Shown here one piece after another: positions 53,256-63,666 of a DNA stretch of 64,000 nucleotides. Origin of the DNA: Franconibacter helveticus LMG 23732 (lineage in GTDB: Bacteria; Pseudomonadota; Gammaproteobacteria; Enterobacterales; Enterobacteriaceae). The position numbers and the translations under genes were made by a program. Position 1 is the first letter of the stretch. Each line of letters begins with the position of its first letter. A model generated the notes under the pieces. The model saw nothing but the letters and a program-made list of their open reading frames with translations, made no database searches and had not been told where the DNA came from. The stretch covers positions 62,001 to 126,000 of the forward strand of contig NZ_AWFX01000003.1 in assembly GCF_000463115.2 (NCBI RefSeq), given 5' to 3'.

Positions 53256-54299
53256 TCAGGAAAACCGCAGCACTATTTTTCCTGGCATCGGCGTGCCGTT
53301 TAATGCCTGCACAGCATGGACAAAGCTTTCCGCATCACCCTGATGCGCAATAAGCGGCTCAAGGGTAATGCGTTTTTCTGACAGCAATTGCGCTGCCGTT
53401 CGCCACTCCTGGCCTGGCCAGGGCGCTGAATAATTCATCCAGCTGCCGATTAACGTCAGCTCTTTACGCAGGATGTTGCCAAAGACCGTGGCGGAAAGCG
53501 TCAGGTCATGATGCAGCGTGCCGACCAGGGCGACCTGAGCGCGAGGACCTGCAATTTCTATCGATAAAGAGACGGTCTGCGGAGTGCCTGCCGTTTCTAC
53601 GACCAGTTGATTAAAACGGTCTTCAGCCAGCACAGCGCTTATCTCTTGCGCAGACATCGTCTTACTGTTAAGCGCATGCGTTGCGCCAAGCGATTTCGCC
53701 AGCCGGAGTTTTTCCGGGTTGATATCTATCGCCGTCACGCTTTTAGCTCCCAAAGCGCGCGCGCATTGCATCGCCAGCAAGCCTATTGTTCCCGCGCCGA
53801 CAATAACGACGTTTTTATCTGCGCATCCTTGCGCCAGTTGAAAAGCGTGCAGCCCGACGGTAACAGGCTCGATAAACGCGCCTTTCTCAATAGCCATCTC
53901 TTTGGGCAAACGAAACAGGTTGGCGCGCTTAACCACAACATATTCGGCATGGCCGCCTTCGCTGCGCGATCCCACAAACTGGTAGTGTTTGCACAGCGAA
54001 AAGAAACCTTTCTCGCACTCGTGACAGGCGAAGCAGGGCAGCAGCGGAACGCAGGCGACGGCATCCCCAGGGGCGAGATCGCTAACCGCACTGCCGCATT
54101 GTTCAACGTAGCCGCTGAACTCATGGCCCAGCGTAATAGGGTAGTAATGCGCCCCCTTTGCGAAGATGCGGGGAATATCTGAGCCGCATAAACCGGAGCT
54201 GATAACTTTCACCAGCACCTCATTATCCGCTTCAATACGCGGTACCGGGCGCTCTTCAACACACACGCTGCCCTCAGTATGAATTACCACTGATTTCAT
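53256..54299 (-). CDS. gatD: Galactitol-1-phosphate 5-dehydrogenase
   Basis: GatD is a zinc medium-chain dehydrogenase that oxidises galactitol 1-phosphate to tagatose 6-phosphate with NAD+. The 347 residues (346 in E. coli) show catalytic-zinc residues Cys38, His59 and Glu60 (GLCGSDIPR, TLGHEF) and the structural-zinc cysteines 89, 92, 95 and 103 (LPCFACHECEKG). The NAD-binding GAGTIGLLA motif is present. It is separated from gatC by a hairpin-bearing gap. Confidence 0.96.
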   Translation of the reverse strand: MKSVVIHTEGSVCVEERPVPRIEADNEVLVKVISSGLCGSDIPRIFAKGAHYYPITLGHEFSGYVEQCGSAVSDLAPGDAVACVPLLPCFACHECEKGFFSLCKHYQFVGSRSEGGHAEYVVVKRANLFRLPKEMAIEKGAFIEPVTVGLHAFQLAQGCADKNVVIVGAGTIGLLAMQCARALGAKSVTAIDINPEKLRLAKSLGATHALNSKTMSAQEISAVLAEDRFNQLVVETAGTPQTVSLSIEIAGPRAQVALVGTLHHDLTLSATVFGNILRKELTLIGSWMNYSAPWPGQEWRTAAQLLSEKRITLEPLIAHQGDAESFVHAVQALNGTPMPGKIVLRFS

Positions 54300-54318
54300 T
54301 TTTCTCTCCGGAATAGTC

Positions 54319-54337
54319 AGGGGAGCACCGCTCCCCT
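54319..54337 (-). repeat. Hairpin between gatC and gatD
   Basis: AGGGGAGC, loop ACC, GCTCCCCT: a perfect 8-bp stem in the 42-bp gap, with no T run. The gatD ribosome-binding site (GGAGAG) lies right after it on the transcript. Confidence 0.7.
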
Positions 54338-54341
54338 CGGT

Positions 54342-55715
54342 TCACGAAAGGGTCTGGCTGGGTTCGGTGGCGGTTGCCTTTTCTACGGCGACGAAAGCAC
54401 GGGCGCGACGCCAGGTAAGCAGCACGCCAGTGATATAGATAACGCCGATAACCACCAATCCGGTGATGTTCTGCCAGGTGCAAAGTTGGATCATCAGCCA
54501 GGTAACAGGCGAACCCCCCTGGTCCATAGAAGCGACCATCCCCCCTGCTTTAAGGGCCCCCGCGTTTGCAGCAAGCTGGGTATGCAGGCCGATGGTTTGC
54601 GTGGCAATCCAGAGCGTTATGCTCATAATGATGACGCCGGATATGAGCGTGCGGAAAAGATTGCCCTGATGCACCGCCACGGCCATGGCCACAAAGAAGC
54701 CGATGGTCGCGAGGTCGCCAAACGGCAGAACCTGGTTACCCGGCACGACAACGGCAATCAGGATAGTTAGCGGGATAAAAATCAGGCTGGCGGAAACTAC
54801 TGAGGTGTGGCCCAGCAGCAGCGCGGGGTCGAGGCCAATTAAAAATTCCTGGCTGCCGAATTTGGCTTGCAGACGTTTTCGCGCCTGTTTGGCAATAGGC
54901 GTCAGGCCATCCATGATCGGTTTGATGACGCGCGGCATCAGCAGCATCACCGCCGCGGTTTTCACGGCCAGTTGCAAGACCCCCTTAACGTCATAACCCG
55001 CAAGAATGCCAATCACGATGCCCATAACAAATCCCACGGTGACCGGCTCGCCAAAAGGACCAAAGCGCTTTTGCACATCGTCGGCGCTAAAGTGGATGCG
55101 GTTAAGGCCGGGGATTTTTTCAATAACGGTGTCTACCAGTACGGCGATGGGGCCGAGATAAGCCGACGTGCCGTGTGGAATCGCCATTCCCTCCAGCCCG
55201 AAAAAGTCGCGGGTGTCTTTCGCAAACCAGTCGCCCAGCTTGTAAACAAAGGCGGCATGAATCGCGACGCCCAGAATGCCAATCCAGTAAGAGCCGGTTG
55301 CAAGATGCAGCATTGCGCCGGTAAACGTCATATGCCAGATATTCCAGATATCAACGTTGACCACGCGGGTCATACGGGTCAGCAGCATCGCCACGTTAAC
55401 GGCAATCGCAATGGGAATGGCTACCAGCGCGATTTGCGAAGCCCAGGTCATCGGCGAAGAGCCAGGCCAGCCTACATCGACGACATGAAGATTGATCTCA
55501 AAATGTTCCGCCATGGCTTTCGCCGCCGGGCCAATTGAATCAAGCATCAGGCCAATAACGAGCCCGATGCCGACAAAACCGATGCCAATATGCAGACCCG
55601 ATTTAAAACAGTCGCCGAGCTTCATTCCCAGCAGTTTCGAGAAAATGATAATGACCACCGGCAGCATAACGGTAGGGCCAAGGTCGAGGATGTAGCGCAT
55701 GATTTCGCTAAACAT
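54342..55715 (-). CDS. gatC: PTS galactitol-specific EIIC component
   Basis: GatC is the integral membrane permease of the galactitol PTS. The 457 residues (451 in E. coli) contain about twelve hydrophobic segments, beginning MFSEIMRYILDLGPTVMLPV. It follows gatB by 4 bp. Confidence 0.95.
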   Translation of the reverse strand: MFSEIMRYILDLGPTVMLPVVIIIFSKLLGMKLGDCFKSGLHIGIGFVGIGLVIGLMLDSIGPAAKAMAEHFEINLHVVDVGWPGSSPMTWASQIALVAIPIAIAVNVAMLLTRMTRVVNVDIWNIWHMTFTGAMLHLATGSYWIGILGVAIHAAFVYKLGDWFAKDTRDFFGLEGMAIPHGTSAYLGPIAVLVDTVIEKIPGLNRIHFSADDVQKRFGPFGEPVTVGFVMGIVIGILAGYDVKGVLQLAVKTAAVMLLMPRVIKPIMDGLTPIAKQARKRLQAKFGSQEFLIGLDPALLLGHTSVVSASLIFIPLTILIAVVVPGNQVLPFGDLATIGFFVAMAVAVHQGNLFRTLISGVIIMSITLWIATQTIGLHTQLAANAGALKAGGMVASMDQGGSPVTWLMIQLCTWQNITGLVVIGVIYITGVLLTWRRARAFVAVEKATATEPSQTLS

Positions 55716-55719
55716 GGCG

Positions 55720-56004
55720 TCACCCCATCAGCACAGTGAGGATTTTTTGCTGTAGCGCTTCGATACCCACGCCGGAAACAAAGGGCATGCCGTGCACCAC
55801 AGGAATATTGCCAAACGCGCGGTCTACTTTCGCCGTCGTGCAGATGAGATCCGCGCCATCCATATAAGTTTCAATCTCGTTGACCCGGCACTGCACCAGG
55901 TCGAGTTCAATGTGGTGAGATTCACATAGCTCTTTAATTTCCTCTGCCGCCATCGTTGAGGTGGCGACCGCACCACCGCAGGCAACGATCACTTTACGTT
56001 TCAT
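55720..56004 (-). CDS. gatB: PTS galactitol-specific EIIB component
   Basis: The phosphocarrier that passes phosphate from GatA to the incoming sugar. The 94 residues equal E. coli. The phosphorylated Cys9 is in [13 protein letters not shown], the P-loop type typical of the GatB/SgcB group. It follows gatA by 26 bp. Confidence 0.95.
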   Translation of the reverse strand: MKRKVIVACGGAVATSTMAAEEIKELCESHHIELDLVQCRVNEIETYMDGADLICTTAKVDRAFGNIPVVHGMPFVSGVGIEALQQKILTVLMG

Positions 56005-56030
56005 AGGGCACTCCTTTTATTATCAGTAGA

Positions 56031-56498
56031 TTATGAAGGCTGAGCACAGCGTTCAGGTTCAAGGATGGTTCGCTGAAACTGCGCGGCCAGTTCATCGGCG
56101 GGGACATGAAGCAGCGCTTCCAGCACCTCGGGGTCTTGCAGCGTAGTGAATAAACGGCGCAGCAGCGTGAGCTGCGCCGTAGGGTTTTCAACAATCAACG
56201 CGATGATGAGCGAGACGGCTACCTCTCCGTCGTCATCAGCGCGCTGAAACGGTACTGACTTATCGGGCCGGATAAGGTAGATGGCCGCCGATTTCGCATG
56301 CGCTGCTTCGCAGTGAGGGATAGCGATGGCATGTCGTTCCAGCGCAATGCCAGTAGGAAAGGCGGCCTCCCGCTCCAGCAGTGCGGTGGGGTAGGTTTTA
56401 TGCACCACCCCGGCGGCGAGCATCGCTTCGCCTATGTGTGCCAGCGCATGTTGGCTGTCAGGAAAATGGATACCGGTGCGAACAAATATCTGGCTCAT
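56031..56498 (-). CDS. gatA: PTS galactitol-specific EIIA component
   Basis: The first phosphoacceptor of the galactitol PTS, taking phosphate from HPr. The 155 residues (150 in E. coli) have the fructose/mannitol-type EIIA fold, with His62 in HAIAIPHCEAAHAKS as the phosphorylated residue. It follows gatZ by 13 bp. Confidence 0.95.
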   Translation of the reverse strand: MSQIFVRTGIHFPDSQHALAHIGEAMLAAGVVHKTYPTALLEREAAFPTGIALERHAIAIPHCEAAHAKSAAIYLIRPDKSVPFQRADDDGEVAVSLIIALIVENPTAQLTLLRRLFTTLQDPEVLEALLHVPADELAAQFQRTILEPERCAQPS

Positions 56499-56511
56499 TG
56501 ATTTCTTTGCC

Positions 56512-57783
56512 TCAGTCAGCGGTGGGGGAGCAACCGTAGCGATAGGCGCGCAGAACGTCCTGAATTTTGTCGATAATCAGATTGTGCGGCGTGGCCATCA
56601 GCGTGCCGGCGTTGACGCTTTCAAATTGCCCCGGCAGAAACTGGCTGATAAGGCCTGGCGGCAGCGCCACCTCGTCCAGATTAGCGATAAGCCTTTCGAC
56701 GCTCTGCTGAATGCGTGGATGCGGCCAGTAATAGCGGATACGGTCTGAGAGGCTGAAGTGAATATCGAACATCGTCTGGCGCCAGCCAGAGCGATAGTAT
56801 TTTTTCCAGTATTCCGGCTCGTTGAGCATCACTTCATCAATCACTTCCAGCACATGGCTGCGCTGCTCCGGCGGAATCAGCGCTTTTTCCATATGCGCCA
56901 GACCAAAAATGGCTTCACGCAGCGCGAAAGTCAGCGCAGGCCCAACTTTGAGAATGGCGAAATGATCTTTAACCAGCGCACGGTAAGCGTGTCGCGTTTG
57001 ATAGTCAGTGGAATGCGCTTCGTAGACTAACGGCGTCGGGTTAATCCAGCGGGCAAGCTCCTGCGTTGCATGGGACTGATAATGGATAATCTGGGTATGG
57101 TCAAACTCCACGCCGGGCTGCACTACGATAGCGATGACCCGGTTAAATGCCTCTTCCAGCCCCAGGCGGTAAAACGCATTACGGTGTGTTTCATAGGTTA
57201 AAGCGGCGTCTTCTACGCGCGTGACATGCACGCTGTTTATGGTGCTGGCTTCGCCGCCGGGTACCGGAACTTCCGTGCCGATAACGTATGTCAGACGCGC
57301 TTTTTGTTCAGGCGTCGCTGTCTGTTCTGCCGCTTCGCAGAGGCGGGCCGCCCGTGCCGCTACGGTTTGCGGATCCAGAGGCAGGGGATCGTCTGCACAA
57401 GACATTGATGCGTCCAGATGAATCTTGCTAAAGCCTGCCGCGACATAGGCTTTAATCAACGCGACCGATTTTTCCATGGCGGATTCGGCGCTTTCGTTCT
57501 GCCAGCAGTTAGGCCCGAGATGATCGCCGCCAAGAATAATACGATCGTGGGGAAAACCCAGTTTGTCGGCTATGCGCAAAACAAAGTGGCGAAACTGCTC
57601 TGGCTGCATGCCGGTATAGCCGCCATATTGATTCACCTGATTAGAGGTTGCTTCAATCAATACTTTTTTGTCTGTGCTCAAATCAAAACGCAGCGCGGCT
57701 TCTATCACCAGCGGGTGAGCGGAACAGACGGAGCAGATCCCTGTCTGGTCGCCTGCTTTGTGTCGGGTTATTACTTCCTGCAT
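56512..57783 (-). CDS. gatZ: Tagatose-1,6-bisphosphate aldolase chaperone-like subunit GatZ
   Basis: GatZ is the non-catalytic partner that stabilises and activates the aldolase GatY. The ATG at 57783 follows GGAGGGAAA and gives 423 residues, beginning [15 protein letters not shown], as in E. coli (420). The frame extends 16 codons further upstream but without homology. Conserved segments [17 protein letters not shown] and [11 protein letters not shown] are present. Confidence 0.95.
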   Translation of the reverse strand: MQEVITRHKAGDQTGICSVCSAHPLVIEAALRFDLSTDKKVLIEATSNQVNQYGGYTGMQPEQFRHFVLRIADKLGFPHDRIILGGDHLGPNCWQNESAESAMEKSVALIKAYVAAGFSKIHLDASMSCADDPLPLDPQTVAARAARLCEAAEQTATPEQKARLTYVIGTEVPVPGGEASTINSVHVTRVEDAALTYETHRNAFYRLGLEEAFNRVIAIVVQPGVEFDHTQIIHYQSHATQELARWINPTPLVYEAHSTDYQTRHAYRALVKDHFAILKVGPALTFALREAIFGLAHMEKALIPPEQRSHVLEVIDEVMLNEPEYWKKYYRSGWRQTMFDIHFSLSDRIRYYWPHPRIQQSVERLIANLDEVALPPGLISQFLPGQFESVNAGTLMATPHNLIIDKIQDVLRAYRYGCSPTAD

Positions 57784-57940
57784 TTTCCCTCCGTTTTCGT
57801 TTAGCTTCATTGGCTTTTGTTTTTTTGACAAAGGCTATGCTTCGCTTTCGCGAACTGCCTCGTAAATTTCTTAAAAACTGCCAGGAAATGAGAAGAGCAA
57901 GCAGGCGGTGCGCTGTGCTTCAGGCATTCCCCTGTCGTTA
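57784..57940 (-). repeat. gatY-gatZ intergenic region with a GNRA hairpin
   Basis: This 157-bp gap holds no credible gene. At 57841-57854 the transcript has TTCGC, GAAA, GCGAA: a 5-bp stem with a GAAA tetraloop. The gap is much longer than the short junction I recall in E. coli K-12, so it is a possible RNA processing or stabilising spacer. Confidence 0.5.
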
Positions 57941-58905
<965 letters not shown>

Positions 58906-58954
58906 TAAATGAAGATGGATTCTGAAAGCAGCGCGCAAAGAGAACGCGCCGTGC

Positions 58955-58983
58955 GTGACAGGGAAGCGCAAACCCTCTATACT
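58955..58983 (+). promoter_or_regulatory. Promoter of rnpB
   Basis: GTGACA (58955-58960), 17 bp, TATACT (58978-58983), with the mature RNase P RNA 5' end 9 bp downstream at 58992. Position and match both fit the known rnpB promoter arrangement. Confidence 0.8.
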
Positions 58984-58991
58984 CCTGCGCC

Positions 58992-59368
<377 letters not shown>

Positions 59369-59372
59369 TTTG

Positions 59373-59400
59373 AAAACCCCGCTACGGCGGGGTTTTGCTT
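59373..59400 (+). terminator. Terminator after rnpB
   Basis: AAAACCCCGC, loop TACG, GCGGGGTTTT, GCTTTT. It is right after the mature 3' end. Confidence 0.85.
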
Positions 59401-59533
59401 TTTCAGGACGCAGTAAACAAAGCGTCATTCGCGATTGTCAGCATTGAATGTCGCGGCCTTGACCCATAACAAAGCGGCTTAAACTTTCGCCTCTCTATAA
59501 TCGAGCCCGTTTAACTTTTACTGGTCTCAAGCG

Positions 59534-60655
59534 ATGGCTTATCAACTTAACCTTAACTGGCCCGAATTTTTAGCAACTTACTGGCAGAAAAAACCTGTCG
59601 TCCTGAAGAACGCATTTAAAGACTTTGTCGACCCCATTACGCCAGATGAACTGGCGGGGCTTGCAATGGAGCCGGAAGTCGACAGCCGTCTGGTCAGCCT
59701 GAAGAAGGGGCAATGGCAGGCCAGTAACGGCCCGTTTGAACATTTCGACGGCCTTGGAGAAACGGGCTGGTCGTTGCTGGCGCAGGCGGTGAATCACTGG
59801 CATGCGCCTTCGGCCGAGCTGGTGCGTCCGTTTCGCGTGCTGCCAGACTGGCGACTGGACGACCTGATGATCTCGTTTTCCGTGCCGGGCGGCGGCGTAG
59901 GACCGCATATCGACCAGTATGATGTCTTTATTATTCAGGGCATGGGCAGCCGCCGCTGGCGGGTGGGCGATAAACTGCCCATGCGACAATTTTGCCCGCA
60001 TCCGGCGCTGCTTCACGTTGACCCGTTCGAGCCGATTATTGATGAAGACCTTGAGCCGGGCGACATCCTTTATATTCCGCCAGGTTTCCCGCACGACGGC
60101 GTTACGCATGAGACAGCGCTTAACTACTCCGTAGGCTTTCGTGGCCCGAACGGCAGGGATCTTATCAGCAGCTTTGCCGATTACGCGCTGGAAAACGATC
60201 TGGGGGGCGAACACTATGCCGATCCGGATTTAACCTGTCGGGAACATCCGGGGCGGGTGGAGGGTTATGAGCTTGATCGCCTGCGGGGAATGATGATCGA
60301 GATGATCAACCAGCCGGAAGATTTTAAGCAGTGGTTTGGTCGTTTCATCACGACGCCGCGCCACGAGCTGGATATTGCGCCCGCCGAACCGCCCTATGAA
60401 ACCGAAGAGATCGTCGAAGCGCTGAAAGGCGGCGAGATGCTGACGCGCCTGAACGGGCTGCGCGTACTGAATGTCGACGAAACGATTTTTATCAACAGCG
60501 AACGGCTGGATACCCAAGACCTGAACGCCGCCGACGCCCTTTGCCGCTACGCTTGTATCGGCAGACAACAGTTGGGCGACGCGCTGAATAACCGGGCGTT
60601 TATGGCTGAATTAACCGGGCTGGTTAATCAGGGCTACTGGTATTTCGACGAGTAA
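59534..60655 (+). CDS. RoxA-like 2-oxoglutarate/Fe(II) oxygenase (cupin_4/JmjC family)
   Basis: The 373 residues are close in length and sequence to E. coli RoxA (YcfD), which hydroxylates an arginine of ribosomal protein uL16. The iron ligands His125, Asp127 (GPHIDQYDVF) and His187 (PPGFPHDG) are intact, as is the dimerisation region. The protein differs from YcfD as I recall it at many surface positions and in the C-terminal winged-helix part (LNVDETIFINSERLDTQ). The usual roxA locus is far away, so this is a moved copy or a paralog; the substrate is unproven. A TATAAT -10 lies at 59496-59501 without a clear -35. Confidence 0.88.
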   Translation: MAYQLNLNWPEFLATYWQKKPVVLKNAFKDFVDPITPDELAGLAMEPEVDSRLVSLKKGQWQASNGPFEHFDGLGETGWSLLAQAVNHWHAPSAELVRPFRVLPDWRLDDLMISFSVPGGGVGPHIDQYDVFIIQGMGSRRWRVGDKLPMRQFCPHPALLHVDPFEPIIDEDLEPGDILYIPPGFPHDGVTHETALNYSVGFRGPNGRDLISSFADYALENDLGGEHYADPDLTCREHPGRVEGYELDRLRGMMIEMINQPEDFKQWFGRFITTPRHELDIAPAEPPYETEEIVEALKGGEMLTRLNGLRVLNVDETIFINSERLDTQDLNAADALCRYACIGRQQLGDALNNRAFMAELTGLVNQGYWYFDE

Positions 60656-60665
60656 AAAAGAGAAG

Positions 60666-60696
60666 AAAACCCCACCGCAGCGCCGTGGGGTTTTTT
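60666..60696. terminator. Bidirectional terminator between the RoxA-like gene and the WYL regulator
   Basis: AAAACCCCAC, CGCAGCGCC, GTGGGGTTTTTT: stem with A and T runs on both sides, closing two convergent genes. Confidence 0.85.
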
Positions 60697-60697
60697 A

Positions 60698-61591
60698 TTA
60701 TGCAGGCGTCAGTTGCGCGGCATGCTGTTGCAGTTCGCTGGCAAATTTTTCCTGCCAGTCCACAGGCGAAACGATACGGATCTCCGGCAACCAGTAACGC
60801 ACCCAGCGGAACAACAGCTGCGGATTGGTAACCGAAGTGGAGAGGGTTACGCCGCCGTTGGGATGGGTGTGCGTTATCTGCTGGTGCGGGAAGAGAGCAC
60901 GACGTTGCAGGTAGCCTGCCGCTTTTGGCGTGGCTTCCAGCACGACCGTTGTGCGCTCGCCAAACCAGATGCCATTTCCTTCATTGATGGCTTCAAGTCG
61001 AACGGCATCCACTTCGAACGTTTGCGGGTAAACCAGCAACCGCTGAATTTTCGCCAGTTCAAACGCTTTCATCCGCTCCGCTTCGCAGGCGGCGAGATAC
61101 CAAAGCCCGCTCTGGTTAATCAGCTTATAAGGCTGCGCCAGCCGGGCTTTATTTTTATAGGTAAATCCGACCAGTTGATGTCTGGCGATAGCCTGCTTCA
61201 GGTCGTGAAGCAGGCCTTCAACCGTACTGTTATTGCGCGTGGTATTGCCTTTAATCAGCAGCGTTTCACGATGATTAAGCGCCTCGCGCAGCTTTTTGCC
61301 GTCGGCGTCGGGAAAGAGCTTAGCTACGTCAGTCAGCCGGGCGAACTCGCTGAGCTGCGAATAGCTCAGTCCTGGCTGAAGCGCCGCCGCCAGACGGTAT
61401 TTCCCGGGCGCGATTTCGTCCACCAGGTGGGCGATGCGAGCAATATCCCGATAGGCAGTACGAGGCGTAATGGCGTAAGTCTCGCACAGCCAGCTTTTAT
61501 CCAGCGTCTTCCCCTGGTAAAGCCGCTCAAAAATACCGGATAAACGTTCAACCAGAACCTGATGCTTCGCGGCTTTCGCTTCGCTGCTCAT
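60698..61591 (-). CDS. WYL-domain transcriptional regulator (DeoR-type HTH)
   Basis: The ATG at 61591 follows AAAAAAGGAAATGT, giving 297 residues; a frame extending 14 codons further is less likely. An N-terminal winged HTH (about 10-70, WLCETYAITPRTAYRDIARI) is followed by a WYL domain (about 120-200, with SGLWYLAACEAERMKAFEL) and a C-terminal WCX-type region. WYL regulators sense small ligands or nucleic acid and control metabolic, DNA-repair or defence genes. No target operon is evident; it is convergent with the RoxA-like gene and upstream of nothing on its own strand. Confidence 0.85.
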   Translation of the reverse strand: MSSEAKAAKHQVLVERLSGIFERLYQGKTLDKSWLCETYAITPRTAYRDIARIAHLVDEIAPGKYRLAAALQPGLSYSQLSEFARLTDVAKLFPDADGKKLREALNHRETLLIKGNTTRNNSTVEGLLHDLKQAIARHQLVGFTYKNKARLAQPYKLINQSGLWYLAACEAERMKAFELAKIQRLLVYPQTFEVDAVRLEAINEGNGIWFGERTTVVLEATPKAAGYLQRRALFPHQQITHTHPNGGVTLSTSVTNPQLLFRWVRYWLPEIRIVSPVDWQEKFASELQQHAAQLTPA

Positions 61592-61779
61592 ACATTTCCT
61601 TTTTTCTTTCGACAAATAAGACGGTCGCAGCACGTTTTCTGGCGTTAAAAGGATGACAGCGCCAGACGCCAGGCTACGTCACTCTTACGGTTTATCGTCA
61701 GGCAAGGGGGAAAAGATGAGGAATTTTTAGTTCTGTAAGAGAAACAGGCAAGCCGCCGCAGCGGCTGCCTGGGAAGAGA

Positions 61780-61932
61780 TTACGCTGTCGCTTCTTCTTC
61801 AACAAGGCGCGCCTGCGCCTCTGCGACAATGGCTTCCAGCTCGCTGAGCATCTGCTCGTAGTGGAATTCGCGATGTTTGGGCAATGACGTATCGTGCATT
61901 GCCGTTGCCTTACTTTTCACTTCTGCTGTCAT
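61780..61932 (-). CDS. yhaL: Small protein YhaL
   Basis: A 50-residue frame ending with FHYEQMLSELEAIVAEAQ and then ARLVEEEATA, nearly the same as the C terminus of E. coli YhaL (54 residues); the N-terminal half is not conserved. The C-terminal heptad-like Leu/Ile spacing suggests a short amphipathic or coiled helix. This pattern (exonuclease VII small subunit-like) is only suggestive. It follows yhaK by 29 bp on the same strand. Confidence 0.75.
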   Translation of the reverse strand: MTAEVKSKATAMHDTSLPKHREFHYEQMLSELEAIVAEAQARLVEEEATA

Positions 61933-61961
61933 AACATACTCGCTGTGTACAAAACGGTGGT

Positions 61962-62663
61962 TTACACCGGTAAATCAATCAGTAACGCGCGCAAAGGCGT
62001 ATCGGCGACAAGGGTCAGGTTCGCTTCGTCGCGAATAAACGCGCCGTCGCCGCAGGCAAGCGCCTCTTTCTCTTCAGAAGGCGTCAGCGCATGAAACTGA
62101 CCGTGAATAGACTGCAAATAGGCGCGCGGCCCATGCAGCGTAAAATCAAGCTGTTCGCCTTTGCCAAGCTCGATATGGTGCAGCCACACCTGCTGGCGAA
62201 GCTGCAAGCTTTGTTCTGCGCCATCCGGCGAGGCGATAAGCTGGCGCGCGGCATTAGCCAGCGTCATCTTTTGCACGGTCGGGCTTTCCCGCTCCGGGCA
62301 GGCGTCGAGCCAGAGCTGCATGCGGGTCAGCGACTTATCCTTGCTCAGGTTATGCTCGCTGTAGCTAATACCCGGTTGGGTCGAAAGCAGTAATGCCTCG
62401 CCCGCCTTTGCCTGCACATGGTTGCCTTCGCTGTCGCGGTATTCCGCTTCTCCTTCCAGGATAAGGTTCAGAATATCCACTTTCGGGTAAGTGCGCGGCT
62501 GGAAAGCGGCGCCCGGCGCCAGAACTTCCTGATTAAGCACCCGCAGGGAGGCATAGCCCAGCAGTTTGGGGTCGAAATAGTGTCCAAAGGAAAAGGTATA
62601 GCGAGCTTGCAGCCATCCATAGTCAGCTTGCCCGCACTGTTTGGCTGTTCTCGTGGTAATCAT
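61962..62663 (-). CDS. yhaK: Pirin-like bicupin protein YhaK
   Basis: A 233-residue pirin-family protein, the E. coli length. The N-terminal metal-cupin region is visible (SFGHYFDPKLLGYASLRVLN, then PRTYPKVDILNLILEGEAEY), and the C-terminal cupin half ends LRALLIDLPV. E. coli YhaK has been described as sensitive to oxidants and possibly an oxygenase-like sensor. It is divergent from yhaJ, whose product is a likely regulator. Confidence 0.95.
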   Translation of the reverse strand: MITTRTAKQCGQADYGWLQARYTFSFGHYFDPKLLGYASLRVLNQEVLAPGAAFQPRTYPKVDILNLILEGEAEYRDSEGNHVQAKAGEALLLSTQPGISYSEHNLSKDKSLTRMQLWLDACPERESPTVQKMTLANAARQLIASPDGAEQSLQLRQQVWLHHIELGKGEQLDFTLHGPRAYLQSIHGQFHALTPSEEKEALACGDGAFIRDEANLTLVADTPLRALLIDLPV

Positions 62664-62766
62664 CTTCTTGACCTCTCTTTACTTGCTTTTATGGTAAAGG
62701 TCTGGACGGTGCAATGTTAGCCAGTTAATCTGCTGCCTATGTTCAAATTTCCTGAATGAGAACCCG

Positions 62767-63666
62767 ATGGCTAAAGAAAGGGCGTTGACGCTGGAAGCAT
62801 TAAGGGTCATGGACGCTATCGACAGACGCGGCAGCTTTGCCGCCGCGGCGGATGAGCTGGGGCGCGTGCCGTCCGCGCTCAGCTATACCATGCAAAAGCT
62901 TGAAGAAGAGCTGGATGTGGTGCTGTTTGATCGCTCCGGCCACCGTACCAAATTCACCAACGTCGGGCGTATGCTGCTTGAGCGCGGCCGCGTGCTGTTA
63001 GAAGCGGCGGATAAGCTGACAACCGATGCCGAAGCGCTGGCGCGAGGCTGGGAAACGCACCTGACTATCGTTGCCGAGGCGCTGGTGCCCACGTCCACGC
63101 TCTTCCCGCTGGTGGAAAAACTGGCGGAAAAAGCCAACACGCAGCTCTCAATCATTACCGAGGTGCTGGCAGGCGCGTGGGAGCGGCTGGAGCAGGGGCG
63201 GGCGGATATCGTCATCGCGCCGGATATGCATTTTCGCTCCTCGTCGGAAATTAACTCCCGCAAGCTTTATAAAGTGATGAACGTCTATGTCGCCGCGCCG
63301 GATCACCCGATCCATCAGGAGCCGGAACCGCTTTCAGAAGTGACCCGCGTAAAATATCGCGGCGTGGCGGTGGCGGATACCGCACGTGAAAGGCCGGTGC
63401 TGACCGTGCAGTTGCTTGATAAGCAGCCGCGTCTGACCGTCACCTCGATAGAAGATAAACGCCAGGCGCTGCTTGCTGGTCTGGGCGTGGCGACCATGCC
63501 TTATGCGCTGGTTGAAAAAGATATCGCCGAAGGCCGGTTGCGCGTAGTCAGCCCTGAATACACCGGCGAAATCGATATTATTATGGCCTGGCGACGCGAC
63601 AGCATGGGCGAAGCGAAGGCCTGGTGCCTGCGTGAAATTCCAAAGCTATTTTCAGCAAGGCGGTAA
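62767..63666 (+). CDS. yhaJ: LysR-type regulator YhaJ
   Basis: A 299-residue LysR regulator (298 in E. coli) with the N-terminal winged HTH (about 8-66, FAAAADELGRVPSALSYTMQ) and a C-terminal effector domain. In E. coli it responds to dihydroxylated aromatic compounds and activates yqjF; in pathogens it also touches virulence genes. It is divergent from yhaK, with about 100 bp between. Confidence 0.95.
   Translation: MAKERALTLEALRVMDAIDRRGSFAAAADELGRVPSALSYTMQKLEEELDVVLFDRSGHRTKFTNVGRMLLERGRVLLEAADKLTTDAEALARGWETHLTIVAEALVPTSTLFPLVEKLAEKANTQLSIITEVLAGAWERLEQGRADIVIAPDMHFRSSSEINSRKLYKVMNVYVAAPDHPIHQEPEPLSEVTRVKYRGVAVADTARERPVLTVQLLDKQPRLTVTSIEDKRQALLAGLGVATMPYALVEKDIAEGRLRVVSPEYTGEIDIIMAWRRDSMGEAKAWCLREIPKLFSARR

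Noticed and set aside
57784-57831. 16-codon N-terminal extension of GatZ
   Set aside because: GGAGGG just before the ATG at 57783 and homology beginning there decide for the shorter start.
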